A stretch of 64,000 nt of DNA from Urechis unicinctus (GCA_034190875.2 CM067350.1:19343793-19407792); one strand, 5' to 3'; counted from the first letter of the stretch, positions 1 to 11,559 are shown. The notes: generated from the letters alone by a model not told the origin. Made by a program: numbers and translations.

Positions 1-58
1 GTACAGGTTTTCGAGGTCCCGCGGCACACCCCTATCCGAGTTAGGGTAAGTGCCCCCC
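1..58 (-). mobile_element. End of a MULE-like MITE (family MU1)
   Basis: This stretch is the reverse complement of the left end of the 600-bp insertion at 18182-18781. It shares the GGTTTTCGAGGTCCCGCGG core and the run leading to CCCCCC. A third copy of the end lies at 14406-14478. Only the end is inside the window and the rest lies to the left. The class assignment comes from the 9-bp target duplication of the 18182 copy. No coding capacity is seen. Confidence 0.6.
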
Positions 59-63
59 ACTTG

Positions 64-262
64 GGATGCAAAGGCAATGCGGGAAATCGCGAGAATTAAT
101 TGTTTCCAAAATGGCAGACATCGTATCGCGATTTGTTAGGAAACGAACTATCGATGCCATTTATTGAAGAATAGCGTCGAGTGGTGTAAGTTTTTTGGCG
201 CGCAAAGTCTATTTTTTGTAAAGGCTCTTGATATATGTTATTTTCTAGGTACGCAGAGTAGT
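64..262. repeat. Dispersed repeat, inverted copy of 20705-20930
   Basis: Read as reverse complement, this block aligns over about 200 bases with 20705-20930. Shared stretches include CTAGAAAATAACATAT, AAATCGCGATACGATG, GCCATTTTGGAAA and GATTTCCCGC, with indels between them. The other copy lies in the untranslated leader of Gypsy-1, so this may be a fragment of that retrotransposon or of a small element shared by both sites. No reading frame is evident. Confidence 0.6.
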
Positions 263-348
263 CCTTCAACCCAAACTAGAACTTGCCGACTGTGTTTGAC
301 GAACTCTTCGTAACGGTATAAATTCATGTAACCGTTACACCGGAGCTA

Positions 349-535
349 TGCCTATACAAGACCCAGCTCCTCACTTACAAGTCTCTCCATGGCCTTGCAC
401 CACTATACCTAGACAATTTACTTCCGAATCACCATGCTACTCGCCGTCTACGCTCCTGGTAGACATCCAGTATAGACTGAAATCGTGAGACCACAGAACC
501 TTTCAGTTCACAGCCCCTAAATTGTAGCATTATAG
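349..535 (+). mobile_element. Non-LTR retrotransposon (CR1/L2-type) fragment, C-terminal RT region
   Basis: A plus-strand frame reads LLTYKSLHGLAPLYL followed by DNLLPNHHATRRLRS. This is the conserved tail after the reverse transcriptase domain of CR1/L2-like LINEs, usually of the form LLTYKALHGLAPxYLxDLL...RxLRS. A TAG stop follows at about 460. A degraded continuation around 480-535 (DHRTFQFTAPKL) matches the following DRAFSVAAPKLWN block of that family. Only about 190 bases remain, with no 5' part and no 3' tail, so it is a dead fragment. Confidence 0.65.
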
Positions 536-552
536 ATGTGGCTACTTTCAGC

Positions 553-894
553 ATGGGAGTATGTCACATGCAGAACGTTTCAGGGGCAATTTTATCAAAT
601 CGTTTTTAGATGGAACACATAAAAGTTTTTTTTAAATTGACCGAAAAATGCTTGTTTAAATAACTTAAATCATTGATAACAATGATGGGAACAGGATAGA
701 AAACAATAACAAATTTTAACATGGGAGTATGTCACATGCAGAACGTTTCAGGTGCAATTTTATCAAATCGTTTTTAGATGGAACACATATAAGTTTTTTT
801 TTAAATTAAACTGACTGAAAAATGCATGTTTAAATAATTTAAATCATTGATAACAATGATGGGAACAGCATAGAAAACAATAACAACTTTTAAC
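553..894. repeat. Two-copy tandem duplication, about 170-bp unit
   Basis: Unit 1 runs 553-720 and unit 2 runs 721-894. Both start with ATGGGAGTATGTCACATGCA and end in TTTTAAC. They differ by a few substitutions and a 6-base insertion (AAACTG region) in unit 2. No coding frame crosses the units. Confidence 0.85.
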
Positions 895-1749
895 AGCTCC
901 TTATCATCATAACAAGGCAGTAATGTTGTAATGGTCATTTTGACATCAATACAATAAATTTAAACATATTGTCACATTTAAGAAGTCTTCAATCAATATA
1001 CAAATTTGTGACAGCCAGAAATAATACAAAAAATATACAACCATGATTGTAGCCACAAAACGTCATGACGTTTCAACTTCATAGGTAACTCAATTCACAT
1101 CTCAGCAGGTGATTTCATGCTGCTCGACCTTTGTAAAGGTCAATATTATGCATTAAAAAATAGATACAAGCCACCACCAGCTTTTAAACACATTCAGCTT
1201 AAGTAAATTACACTTTGCAAAAGAAAACATAGCATAAAAACAATTGAAACATTTTAAACTTAAGATGTTACAATATTGCATGGCACAAAGAAACAGCAGC
1301 CAAATCTGACCCACACTGTCATCCAAGCCTCTCCATCCTGTACCCAGCCAGGAGAAATTGATTAACAACTCGCGCTGGGAAAGGGTTAAGGGCGCTGATG
1401 AACAACATATAACAGGAACATTTATAACACAACACCAATATTTGGCTGGTATTAATGCATAAGAAGGGCATGACTCGCATCAACCCCTGTATTCATTCTA
1501 ATGGATGTGACTGCAATTTATCAACACAGTGTGAGATTCAGCACAAAGGCCATCCAATTCATAGTTATAATACCAACCAGTTTGAGTGCATTTGAATGGT
1601 AGAGAAACAATGAAATATGATAAGAACCCAGAGGCCATATTGTCATGATGCTACTATCAACACCTTTTGAACATCACAATAAGGACATGACAAGACCTAT
1701 TTACATAACATTTCATCACAAATAAAGCGGCTGGTCAATCCACAAAACT
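895..1749. other. Anonymous AT-rich sequence
   Basis: No gene, RNA or transposon end could be recognised. Open frames on both strands are short and of random composition. A small inverted repeat around an ACGTCATGACGT palindrome lies near 1060-1073. Confidence 0.5.
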
Positions 1750-1756
1750 GTGTATC

Positions 1757-2280
1757 CAAAAAGACCCACACATCCACTTATGCAATCTGCCAATCACACC
1801 CACTCATGCATTATACCCAACACACCCACTTATACATTCTACCCATCACACCCACTTATGCATTCTACCCATCTCACCCACTTATGCATCCTCACATCAC
1901 ACCCACTTATACCTTCTCCCCATAACACCCACTTAAGCATTCTCCCCATCACACCCACTTATGGTTTCTACCCATCACACCCACTTATGTATTTCCATAG
2001 ACATACCCAAACATCTTCACCTTAACACACTCACATATCAATCCCCTCTGACACACCCACTTTAGAGATATTCCTGACAAACAAATTTAAAACTTCTCCC
2101 CGACACGCCCACCTTCAAGTTCTACCCACCATACTCACGTTCTCACAAACACAACCACCTATGTCGTCCTCCAAACACCCAAACATAAGATTTTCCAGAC
2201 AAACCCACTTATAACATATCCCCAACACATCTACTCACTTTCTCCCTGACACACTCACTCAGTACACCCATATAGCCACA
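1757..2280. repeat. Degenerate minisatellite, 24-27 bp unit (CACACCCACTTATG...)
   Basis: About twenty imperfect units of the form CCCATCACACCCACTTATG-CATTCTA run from about 1757. They become increasingly divergent towards 2280, where units read CCCCGACACGCCCACC and similar. A plus-strand open frame through the first half is only a by-product of the repeat. The array lies just beyond the last recognisable exon of the aminopeptidase pseudogene, where its missing C-terminal exons would be expected. Confidence 0.85.
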
Positions 2281-2558
2281 GGATAAAACCACATCTCACC
2301 TCTGTAAGAGGATAGTGTCAGTAGATGAGGACAGGGCAGAAAGCAGAGTGGATTTCTCCGCAGCTACATTTGCAACAATGTCTGCAAATACCTGAAGCAA
2401 ACAAAAATCATATCATATAATAAATATTTCCAGCAATAAGCCATCCTCCTTAGACACATTAAATCACCCTTCACATTCGCACACATTTGTTCCCTAAACA
2501 TTTGGTCTGTTACAGATAGAATAGCTTACATTTCAAATATGAAGACTCAAAGCAGGTA

Positions 2559-3322
2559 TAGTTGAGTATCCCTTATCCGGAATTCTGCAATCCGGCAACC
2601 TCTGTAATCCGGAATTTTTTGGAAATTTCAGGTACCAATAAACGGCAGATAGTTACAGCTCTGACTTTGGCGGCAAAATGTTTGTGGTGGGGCCGTTATC
2701 AAGGTGCTTAAATTAGTCACACCTTCTCAGCCGACAATGGGGGTCTCTTAAATTAGCATGACCGCTGAAACCTAGCGCCTACGGATCAAGCAGTAAAATG
2801 ACCTAGGCAAAGAAACTACGCCTCTGATAGCGCTGTTTACTTATTTCAATTTCTCATATCTGCACTGAGGCATCAGATCATCAATAGACCCGGGGCGAGT
2901 GCCTTGTCTATAACATGACCATAATACACTAATTAGCATAAGCATCAGTGATGTTCTGTTGTTCTGTTATATGCCTCACATCGTACATTTAGAAAAGAGT
3001 GTACAGGACCTCTGCTTGTATTCTCAGCTGACATTGTCCATAGCCTGTGTCCGAGCCTGTGTCCAACGTTTTTACCGTTTCGTTAGATTCCCCACCCCAA
3101 AATAACATTGAGGTAGGCTTACTATTAACGCACCCATTTTTTAACCATAACATTCTGATTTCTATCGCTGAGTCAATATTTACAATGCTGATAACGTTAT
3201 GATTTGCACACGGTTGTACTTCTCCAAACTTCCCTAATGCACGATAATGGATGTGTTCAAAAGCATTCTGAAATCCGCAACTCGCTCAGACCCAGGCATT
3301 CCGGATAAGGGATACTCAACTG
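2559..3322. mobile_element. Pogo/Tigger-like MITE, 764 bp, TA target duplication
   Basis: The ends are inverted copies: TTGAGTATCCCTTATCCGG at the left, and the same sequence inverted at the right. They are flanked by TA at 2557-2558 and 3323-3324. The first base is T at the left and C at the right, and the family consensus begins CAGTTGAG. This TIR is characteristic of pogo/Tigger (Tc1-mariner superfamily) elements. No transposase frame is present, so it is non-autonomous. A smaller shared repeat (2801-2910) lies inside it. It occupies an intron of the aminopeptidase pseudogene. Confidence 0.85.
2801..2910. repeat. Short dispersed repeat with GGC(A/G)AAG...CGCC hairpin, copy 1
   Basis: It begins ACCTAGGCAAAGAAACTACG, contains GCATCAGATCATCAAT, and ends CGGGGCGAGTGCCTTG. 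The same ordered blocks occur at 14961-15600 (expanded) and at 39091-39160 (shortened). The two ends are imperfect inverted copies (CTAGGCAA and TTGCCTAG). Together the three copies look like a very small non-autonomous element. Confidence 0.6.
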
Positions 3323-6049
3323 TATTGAAATCATCAGTTATGATACCTACACTGTGAGATGGTCAGATTCACGCTTCCACAGAATGTCCCCAAGAGAACC
3401 ATTAATGAGACGTGTCACATATTCCTGTCATATATCCATAACAGATACTGGTTACAAGCATGTCAAAAGGGATCCCACATGATAAACATAGCATCATATA
3501 CTGCATTCTGAAGTGAAAACCTACATCTTCTACAATATGAAAGATTGTTTAAAATAATGGAGATAAAAATGTACATAATCAAAATGTAGATACAAGACAA
3601 CAAAAATGTAGATCTTCAGAAACTAGTATGTCCGGCTGGTAGCGTTACCTTGAAGAGAGAGTAAGCTGGGGAGTAGTCAAGCATCTTGCCCACGTACCAC
3701 AACCCATCCAAGCCAGTCTTCAATGGCACGTACTCCTTCTCCCCCGATAAATAGCGAGACATATTGAGAGCTGTCAAGATGTCAACATGACCTGACCTAC
3801 ATCACACAATATAACAATGACCTGACCTATTTCATATAACCACCCGTGACATCATCATAGATAAATTATGATGTACAAAATCACAGCTATTGTGAATAAG
3901 ACTGAAAGGTAAAATGTCTTTTTGAACATCAATTAAATCTATTCAAATTATAATGGTCTATTACTCTTTAACATGATATATGGTTAGTTGAGAGGTACGC
4001 CACCTAGCTAAGCTGAAAACATCTTCCAACAAGCCAGTCCTGTCTGCTGGGGTCAGTACCTGTAGTACAACATTCAAAATATATCAGTCTGAATGAGACA
4101 TTGAACCAGGCAAGATGCACACCTTTGTATGAGACTCAACACTATCCAAATGGTATCTCTATATACCATCTGCTGCGATCACGGATGCTAGCTAGTAACA
4201 ATCAGGTTGCTCATAGAGAAAGCGTTCATCAAGCTCCACCCTCTCACCGTGTGGTCGGAGAGTAGTCGGTTGGTCAGGGAGCTCCAAGTTGCCGTGTCGT
4301 ACGACACGCGGTAGAAACCCGTCATTTTCACATTGAACTTCACCCATCCCGGATCACCAGGCACATCAAAAGATACTACAACAGAAGCACATATGTTGAA
4401 TAATAATAGTTGATAATCTTAGGGTGATGAGTAAATATGTTAGCTATGTTACACCCACTTCCTCTTTTGTCCATCCACTTGAGCTGTAGTTGTCCCGGGT
4501 CATCCGAGGTCACATAGGTCAAGGGAATGTTCCATTAATAGTTGTAACTGCAATAAAATGCACAATTCTTTGCTAACACCATAACATACCACTTAAGTGA
4601 TACTGGTGATGCCAGTGTGCCAGCCAAGACACAAGTCTCTCACCTTGACTTGAACTCCTCAGACTGATTACTGCGAGGGTTAAACAAGAACCGCTCTTGG
4701 GACACAGTGAACTATGACCCTTTACGAGTCACCATGACAACAGGGTATCCCATCTGCTGTGTCCATGTATCCATGACCTCTGTCACATTGACCCCCTTTT
4801 TCTCCTCCACAGACTGCTTAGAAAGCGCCTCCCATAAATCCTGGGTTTTAGCATTCCCATAGCTATGTCTGCCCAAGTAATGACGAATTCCTCTGACAAA
4901 TGTATCTTCCCCAAGGAATGCTTCCAGCATCCGAATAATCGAAGCTCCCTACACACGGGTCATACCAGCAAAATGTAATTCAAGTTCATTTCTTACTGAC
5001 TTTAATGTCCAAAGTTACTACATGCCTTCATAGATATTTATGGCACTATTCAGCTGAGCAGCTTCTGTCAAATGCAAATTAGAACCTGATTCAACATGAC
5101 CTTGGATACAGCCCTAACTTATTTTGCCTTTTATATAACATTGTGAGCTTGATTTCAATAAAGTCTGGCAAATGACATGCTTCAATTCAGTGTACACATT
5201 TCCCAAGCTGATGGTTCAAAGAGTTAGCTACATCTAATAAGCCTTGACCTAGAATAATCTACACTGCTCAGACATTTAATGGAACACCAACTTGATTCTT
5301 GCTTTTTCACAGCATTACCAGTAGAAAATACACATCAACAAGATAGTTTTACACAAATAAAAGTGGAAATACCTTTTTATATGATATGGAGTCAAATATC
5401 TGATTGATTTCTGTGGGGTCATGAACTGGGACAGAGATGGGGTGGGAGCTTCGTAAGCCATCGCTGTACATTCCCAAGATCAAAGTCTCATCCAAAAACA
5501 GGTCCAGCTACGTAATCATATGATATAGATTAATTATTCAATGCTAAAAACTGCACATATCACTATCTGTACAACTTTACTGGAAAATCAGCATCACAAT
5601 GGATAATATGACTCTGTGTTGGCATTACAAACAAATTTAACAGATGAGACTTACCATTTTCCAGTCTGGTTCTGCTTTGTTCACACCTTTGTACTCCATG
5701 AAGTTAGCAAATCCCTCATTGAGCCACAAATCATTCCACCACTCCATTGTTACTAGGTTACCGAACCACAGTAAAAGAAATACACGATTGATAGCAAATT
5801 TATGTAGTAAGGAAGTCAAAAGAAAATATTGGGAAAAGCAAGAATAAATTATTAGTGATACTGGTATGTATCCATGGTATTGAGGTATCAAGAGGAGGGT
5901 AATCTATACTATAATACATCATAGTGAGATTTTTGTTGGAGGATATTTCAAGTCCTTCCAGGCCACTTGTTACCAAGTTAATACTCATTTCGAGCAGTGC
6001 ACTGGCCTAATGCATTGGCCACAATGTTAATGCATTGGCCTACCATGTT

Positions 6050-6365
6050 AACAAAGAGTGTGTAGCTTCCCTAAGAGTGCTCACTCAAGCCTCAACCCGA
6101 GAAAAAAATGCGAAGACACCACCTGTTAAGCACTGTGCGTTGCTTTGTCATAGCATCCCTTACAACCACGTGGAATTCTCTGATCAATTTGAATCCACGG
6201 AAGCCTCGACCAATCAGATGACTCTATGTCGTTAACAAAAGCCGACGCCAAGACGACGGATCAACAATCCTATGTGCTTTTGTTGATTTCAAAGTATCGT
6301 CGCCTGATGACAGCGTTGTAATTTCATCCTCCACTAACAGCTTAGTGATGCTATAAACTCTATGC
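6050..6365. mobile_element. Small MITE (family MI2), copy in aminopeptidase intron
   Basis: The left end, AACAAAGAGTGTGTAGCTT, and the right end, which inverted reads CATAGAGTTTATAGCATC, are inverted copies of each other. The interior shares GAAGACACCACCTGTTA and AACCACGTGGAATTCT with the better preserved copy at 10547-10786. No coding sequence is seen. Confidence 0.65.
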
Positions 6366-6689
6366 TCGAGATCTTCACATGTCCCTGGCAACAAATGTTA
6401 AAGTCTTACACCCGGCCAGTTCTCTCGCGCTAGAAGGTTGCTGACTATCTAAAGTCACCTTCTACAGCGCGGACATTCAAGATCAAGAATAGTAAACGGC
6501 GCGTCCACTGTGAGATGCGAACTGTTTTTGATAGGTCTACTCAGGCAATGTATCAAGTTGACATTTGTATGTATTGTAGTTGTTATTTGCACTATTTTCA
6601 AGACTGGGTCGGACGTGGTTTGGCAGCAGAAATGCTCTGCGAAGCTTAATTTTTCCCACTCTCATCAGTCGCAGTGACGTCAGCCCAGT

Positions 6690-6816
6690 AATCCCACGTG
6701 CTTTTGTTTATATCCTGGTAGTGCCACTAAGCGATTGCAGTCTATTATAATTAGCCAAACGATCATCACAGAGCCACTAGAAGTGAATCCTGTTAGTGTA
6801 GCTATACACTCTTTTA
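6690..6816. mobile_element. Partial MITE (family MI2), right half
   Basis: GGTAGTGCCACTAAGCGATTG, TATTATAATTAG, ATCACAGAGCCACT and GTAGCTATACACTCTTT match, in order, the right half of the copy at 10547-10786. The left half was not recognised. A TGACGTCA octamer lies just outside, at 6675-6682. Confidence 0.55.
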
Positions 6817-7117
6817 TGTTACTCCTAAGAATATGATGTCATTCAGATCATAATGCAATAATAAGCTGCAGGGCGTTATGATAACTTACATCCATATCTA
6901 TATCCTTATGAGGATGCTGAATAACACCAAGATATCGATTTGTGTTTCGTTGAGTGTTCAAGTGACCTGACCTTGATCGAAGTCACTAAAGGCGGCCATT
7001 GAACAAGTAATTATAGAGATTTCTGTTCATTGAGGACATGACCTTGGACATCTGAATTGATCACAATACAAACCTAAACAACAGTCAACAAATCAGAATA
7101 TCCAAGCATTTGATCAC

Positions 7118-7272
7118 CTGTTGTGCCAATTCATGGGCCACCACAGTTGCCACCCATTGCTTGTCTCACACCGACGACACGCCGTTCTTGTAGAGCAGGG
7201 ATCGCAGGTGGCACACAGTAAGGCCCCAGTTTTCCAAGGCTCCTGCAGAGAAGTCGGGGATGGCGATCCAAA
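7118..7272 (-). pseudogene. Aminopeptidase pseudogene exon with GALEN and damaged HEXXH
   Basis: The translation reads AIPDFSAGALENWGL, then SSV, a TGA stop, then DKQWVATVVAHELAQQ up to a GTGATC donor. GALEN replaces the exopeptidase motif GAMEN. In HEXXH the second histidine codon is CAA (7121-7123), so a zinc ligand is lost by a single C-to-A change. The next exon (5655-5768) supplies the distal glutamate in WLNEGFA, but it is preceded by TG where AG is required. Even without the nonsense codons the enzyme would be predicted inactive. Confidence 0.85.
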
Positions 7273-8442
7273 CTGATACCAACATGAAAGGGTGAAAACA
7301 ACCAGGGTGTATGTAATAGGAAAGGAATCAGCCTTAACCATGGCTCATAACAGTATTTTCATCGTCATTAAAGTTTCCACGATAAACAAATAACTTTTAC
7401 TTGATTTGGACATTGGGTAGGGAATGAGGGAGTATTCATTTTCGTAGAAGTCTAGTACTGTTGTTGTGACTTCCAGCCCTTAAGTTGTTTGATCAATCAT
7501 GTTTGATAGTCCGAAGACAGACACCTGTGTGAACAACACTTCAAAATACACCCACATTATCTACAAATGACCATCTCTCACCAGTATACAGTCATACACA
7601 GGCAAAAATTAAGAAAACATTATTGTGTTACTTGAATAAACTCTGTATAAGCTGATACTCTTTGATCAGCGTCAATATTCTACTTTCACACAAAGTAAGG
7701 TTGACTGAGGCATCACCAGCAACTAGTGATTGAATCAGAAAAAAAACCTAAAGCAAAGAGAACCATACTCTGATCTGATTGGTGGCTGTGTGGCGGGTGA
7801 TGTTCTTGAAGTCACAGACAATGAAAGCCACCAGGTAGGTGCTCATTTTGACGCTGGTGTGAAGCTGGTCGACTACGAGGGAACTGCTATGGGTTGGATA
7901 GGGTCGACTTGACTGGATGTCTGTGTTGGACAGAGCTATGTGCTGAAGTTCTCTCACGATGGAGATGGTGAAGTTGGCTTTCACCCAAGGTTTATCAAAG
8001 CAGGGAAATGCTGTCGTCACGATCCATCTGGAAAATATCTGCTGCAAATGTTTATAATGAAGACTCTTAACAGCGATTATGTACACAAGTAAACTTGATT
8101 TCTAAGTAAAACCAACCACTTTCCAAACCCTATCCCATTACAACCTAAAGTGTCAGATGTTTCCATGGACAAAGACTGGGTGTGTTTAACAAGCTCTTAC
8201 AGGGCATGAAACTAAGAAAATTTGCCACCGGCTATCTGGGCTGGTAGTTCCCAAAATCCACTGGCCCAGAAAAAATATCCACCAGCCCCCCAAAAACCCA
8301 ACACAACCTTATGTGTGTTTATGAACACTTTTTTTACCAATGACCCGCATGATATAATTAACAGTATCCATGTGCAAAACATAAAAATAATTCTACCACA
8401 TTCAATCACTTAACATACACAGCATGAAAAACATATTGACAC

Positions 8443-10335
8443 TTGAGGAAGTACATTATACACAACAAAAACACCCTACTCAACAACTATCTTTCTGGTA
8501 TGTGGCCTCAAGCGCCCAGGACAAAGCAAGGTAAACGCATCCTCCTCTGGTCCATCCTCCTCCTCGCTTTCACATTGAATGTTTTCCTTGTAACTGGGGA
8601 GCCGATACCTGGTCCAAGTAATCTGCCACAGTTCTATAGCACGCTCGGGGTTGAAGTCAGCGATAGGGGGTTGAGACAAGAAGCACAGTCATCAGGTCGT
8701 TCATGGAGTCTGCATCAAAACTGGACCTTCAGGCATTTTTTAATTTGCTTCTTTATGTTGAACCCTCTTTCATACTTAGCTGTAGAGGCAGGAAGGGTAA
8801 GAATGAGGTCCATGAGGGCTAATACATCACGGCAGTCTGTCCTATGTGCGCTGTTAATGCTAGACCAGGACATCTTGTCAATTCCTAGACCTCTGCTGCT
8901 GTCTGTGAGAATCTGCACAAGACATATGAGTATATTATAGGCAATGATTATTTAAATAACACAAATGATAAACAAGTTTTATTCAGCAACGACTCACCTG
9001 TGTTTTAAGCATTGCCCACTGGTCTGGGATATATGCAGTGTCAACACCTGCACCAGTGAGTACAATACTGAAATGGTCCACAAGTTTGGCAACTGCCTGA
9101 TCACCAAAATCTGAAAGCATATCAGACAGGTCTAATATGGCCACTAAAGGCGGCCATTGGCATGACATGACTTGCAACCTGGCAAGTGAGGCAAAATGTA
9201 TTTTATGGGTCATTAGATACCTCTGGGGACACTCTTTTCAACAGGCCATGAAGGGAGGTGGACTATGTGGGTTGCCTGTAATAAACCAGAATCCATGTCT
9301 TGGAAATGATGTTGTAAAGCATTGCTGAGGTCTCCTAGAAGGCGTTGTCTTGATGATGTAAAGGAGGCATCAGTTCCTGGGAGCTTCTGGGCATTGTTAA
9401 ACAGGATCTTTTTCAAACTACAACAACATAGAACCTACCCAAAATGAAGCAAATGATCCAATAAATTATATATACATATATATATATTCATATGTATACA
9501 CTCAATCAAGTTAAAATTACACTAAGCGATCATGTTAGTCAAGTTGTTCTACTTTTCTTGGTATCTTCTGAGGATTGCCAGCGTGGCTTCAAGGGTAGTG
9601 AGCATTTCTGCAATGCATACAGTGGATTTCTGAAGCTTGGCTGAGAGTTAACTGAGGTTAACCAGGACGTCATAGAGGATGAGACGACTAGAAAGCGCTC
9701 AGCCAAGGCAACGAACTTGATGAACTCTCTGGCTTGCTTGTCGTTACGATATGTGTCACCCAAGTCTATGCCTTTCTGAGCATCCAGCCTGTTAGAAACA
9801 GCAAACCATGTGCATTAGTTCATAGTGGGTTCCACAGTGTGGATGATTACTGACAATACCAGACAAATTAAACAATCTTATCAGTATGTCTATCAACCCG
9901 ACTCACTCCCACATCCACCCGAAGTCTCTGTAGGGCCTGGCTTTCTTTGCAAGTGTGTGGGCGTTTCTGAAGAGAAATCTCATCCTGTTGGCCACCACCT
10001 TGTTAAGCGCAGTCAATGCTTTTCTGGCTGGTGCTGAAGTGACTGGAGCACGCTTCGTTACACTAATCTGAAGGCATCTTGTTTGGCCCATCGAAGATTT
10101 GCGTACTTTTATGGCTTCCAACTTGTAGTTAGTAGTGCCAAACACGAAAGGTCCTCTACGCTGTATTACTTTGGTTGAATACGTTCTGCAGCACTCCCAA
10201 AACATTACATCCTGCTTTTCATCTTGTCGCAGCCAATCTCTTTCGTCTCCACAGTCTGTTTTCAGCCATGTTTTAGCTCTTCTGGTACCTTGCGCTTACT
10301 CGGCCGGGGAGGCTTGGCCCCTTCAATGAAACACC
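8443..10335 (-). pseudogene. hAT-transposase-derived gene (ZNF862/C17orf113-like), broken
   Basis: Read on the minus strand from about 10335, the N-terminal block is a zinc-finger-type region with GPFVFGTTNYKLEAIKV. Middle blocks include GIDLGDTYRNDKQAREFIKF (9542-9795), DLSNALQHHFQDMDSGLLQ and VAILDLSDMLSDFGDQAV. A C-terminal hAT dimerisation region follows: DVLALMDLILTLPASTAKYE and RGFNIKKQIK. It ends in an acidic stretch (ESEEEDGPEEDA). Likely introns have GT/AG ends, for example AMLKTQ then GTGAGT near 8998, with the acceptor TGTGCAG before ILTDSSRGLG near 8913. Frame changes near 10190-10280 and 9215-9240, and a lost frame near 8715, show decay. It may have been a spliced, partly domesticated hAT gene, or an element copy with introns. 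It sits in an intron of the aminopeptidase pseudogene. Confidence 0.7.
9471..9497. repeat. AT dinucleotide microsatellite
   Basis: A short (TATA/CATA) run lies in the probable intron between two exons of the hAT-derived gene. Confidence 0.7.
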
Positions 10336-10546
10336 ACATAGTGTTGAGAAATTGGTGATTTGGACGCTGACGATTTGACTTGGTCGACTAGTAAAACAAA
10401 GCTTGGTGATTAATCATGACCAAACGCAGCCTTATACATCCAAGATGTGACACTGACAGCACACCCCGCATCGTGACGCGCTGACCAGCTGAAAGCGCGA
10501 GCTCCTGTCACTGCTTCTCAAAAGCTGACACTAACATTGGAGTCTT

Positions 10547-10786
10547 ACCAAAGAGTTTTTAGCTTCGCTAAGAGAGCTCACTCATGCTTTCCGCATGAGG
10601 GAATATGTGAAGACACCACCTGTTAGCCGAAGTGTATTGTCATAGGGTCTTGTCATAGCGTCTCTTAAAACCACATGGAATTCTTTGGTAGTGCCACCTT
10701 ATGATTGCAATGTATTATAATAAGGGAAGGGATCACCACAGAGCCACTCAAGTGAGTCCTCTTAGCATAGCTATAAACTCTTTGGT
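10547..10786. mobile_element. MITE (family MI2), best copy, 240 bp
   Basis: The terminal inverted repeats are ACCAAAGAGTTTTTAGCTT at the left and, inverted, ACCAAAGAGTTTATAGCTA at the right. Flanking CTT triplets at 10544-10546 and 10787-10789 may be a 3-bp target duplication. It has no coding capacity. Related copies lie at 6050-6365 and 6690-6816, all within introns of the same pseudogene. Confidence 0.75.
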
Positions 10787-11213
10787 CTTACCTCCATGCA
10801 CCTATTAACATTACCTGAAATGACAACAATTAAGAGCTATTTTCCGGCCTACACCGACACATGCAAAGATAAACAAGTACTCGAAGGGGAGAATGATGTT
10901 GTTGGCGGATTTGGGATAAAACAAACACAGTTATATATTATATAACCGAGCGCCGGGCTGTTAGCTGTTTCTCGCGGGTGCATCATAAAACTTGATACAG
11001 GCGAATTGTTCATTTGCTACCCGGGCGACCATTTTATGTAATTTCTACCCACCCAAGGCGATTTTGACCCACCATTGGCGGGCGGGTGGGCCGGCATTAG
11101 TTTCGAGCCCGGTCTTCAGATTAACATTATAATGAGGATTCATTAGCGACATCCATTTCAGACTCATCAGAGATTTGTATAGTAAATTAAGCGACAACTA
11201 CTGAGCTTCTCAC
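10787..11213. other. Intronic sequence, no gene
   Basis: It contains a G/C-rich stretch near 10975-11105 with repeated short blocks (CTACCCACCC and GGCGGGCGGGTGGG). No open frame, TIR or known family was recognised. Confidence 0.4.
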
Positions 11214-11559
11214 TTGATAATGCCGTGCTCATCTTTATAGGAGCTGCGGTAGAACAAGTCAAAGGCAGTGATACAGAGCTTGCTGATGTGGAGCACGATG
11301 AAGTTCACGGCTTCCTTCACTTCCATAAGAATGGGCATCTCACCAGTAAATGTTGGTTCAGTTGGGGTTTATCAGCAGATTGCAGGAGACTGGGTTGATG
11401 GTTGTGGGAAGGCAGATAGGTTGCCAGGGAAATGGTTCTCCATTGGTATCCACTGGAACAGTGGTAGGGCTGGTTGCTTGTAGGGCTCTGGTTGTGATGT
11501 ACATGAAGCCATGCTGCTATGACAGCCATGATGACGGCAAAGATGATAAGGGTTGACAT
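11214..11559 (-). pseudogene. Aminopeptidase pseudogene exon 1: signal anchor and start of domain I
   Basis: The ATG at 11557-11559 begins MSTLIIFAVIMAVIAAWLHV, a hydrophobic segment typical of the type II anchor of membrane M1 aminopeptidases. Homology then continues in a second frame (TVPVDTNGEPFPWQPICLP) from about 11468, and in a third frame (EPTFTGEMPILMEVKEAV) from about 11359. That means two single-base-equivalent shifts in the same direction. The exon ends GIIK at a GTGAGA donor (11208-11213). Its phase joins exactly to the next exon (WIVTTAFPCFDKP), which supports true exon borders. Part of domain I between ITAFDL and FYRSSYKDEHG is shorter than in the family. Confidence 0.8.

Larger units (their letters stand above)
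2300..11559 (-). pseudogene. M1-family zinc aminopeptidase (ERAP/LNPEP-like) pseudogene, at least 12 exons
   Basis: The family removes N-terminal residues from peptides, usually as type II membrane ectoenzymes. Recognised exons, in gene order, are 11214-11559, 7769-8027, 7401-7524, 7118-7272, 5655-5768, 5373-5507, 4644-4948, 4459-4547, 4258-4375, 4004-4059, 3649-3796 and 2300-2391. Most have proper GT/AG borders and matching phases. Seen in order: N-terminal signal anchor, AFPCFDKP block, GALEN (for GAMEN), HELAQ (for HELAH), [14 protein letters not shown], and C-terminal blocks WVKFNVKMTGFYRVSYD and SLAR/SGHVDILTALNMSRYL. Lesions: stops at 7480-7482 (TAA), 7166-7168 (TGA), 4712-4714 (TAG) and 4535-4537 (TAA); two frameshifts in exon 1; loss of the AG acceptor before 5768. 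The second zinc-ligand histidine is also changed to glutamine. Exons between 3649 and 2391 and the extreme C-terminus were not found. A hAT gene, a pogo-like MITE and small MITEs fill its introns. Confidence 0.9.

Noticed and set aside
1750..2025. 91-codon plus-strand open frame rich in His, Pro and Ser
   Set aside because: It is a direct reading of the CACACCCACTTATG minisatellite and has no start context or conservation.
9471..9497. CRISPR-like or structured repeat
   Set aside because: It is a simple AT microsatellite. No array of repeats with unique spacers exists anywhere in the window.
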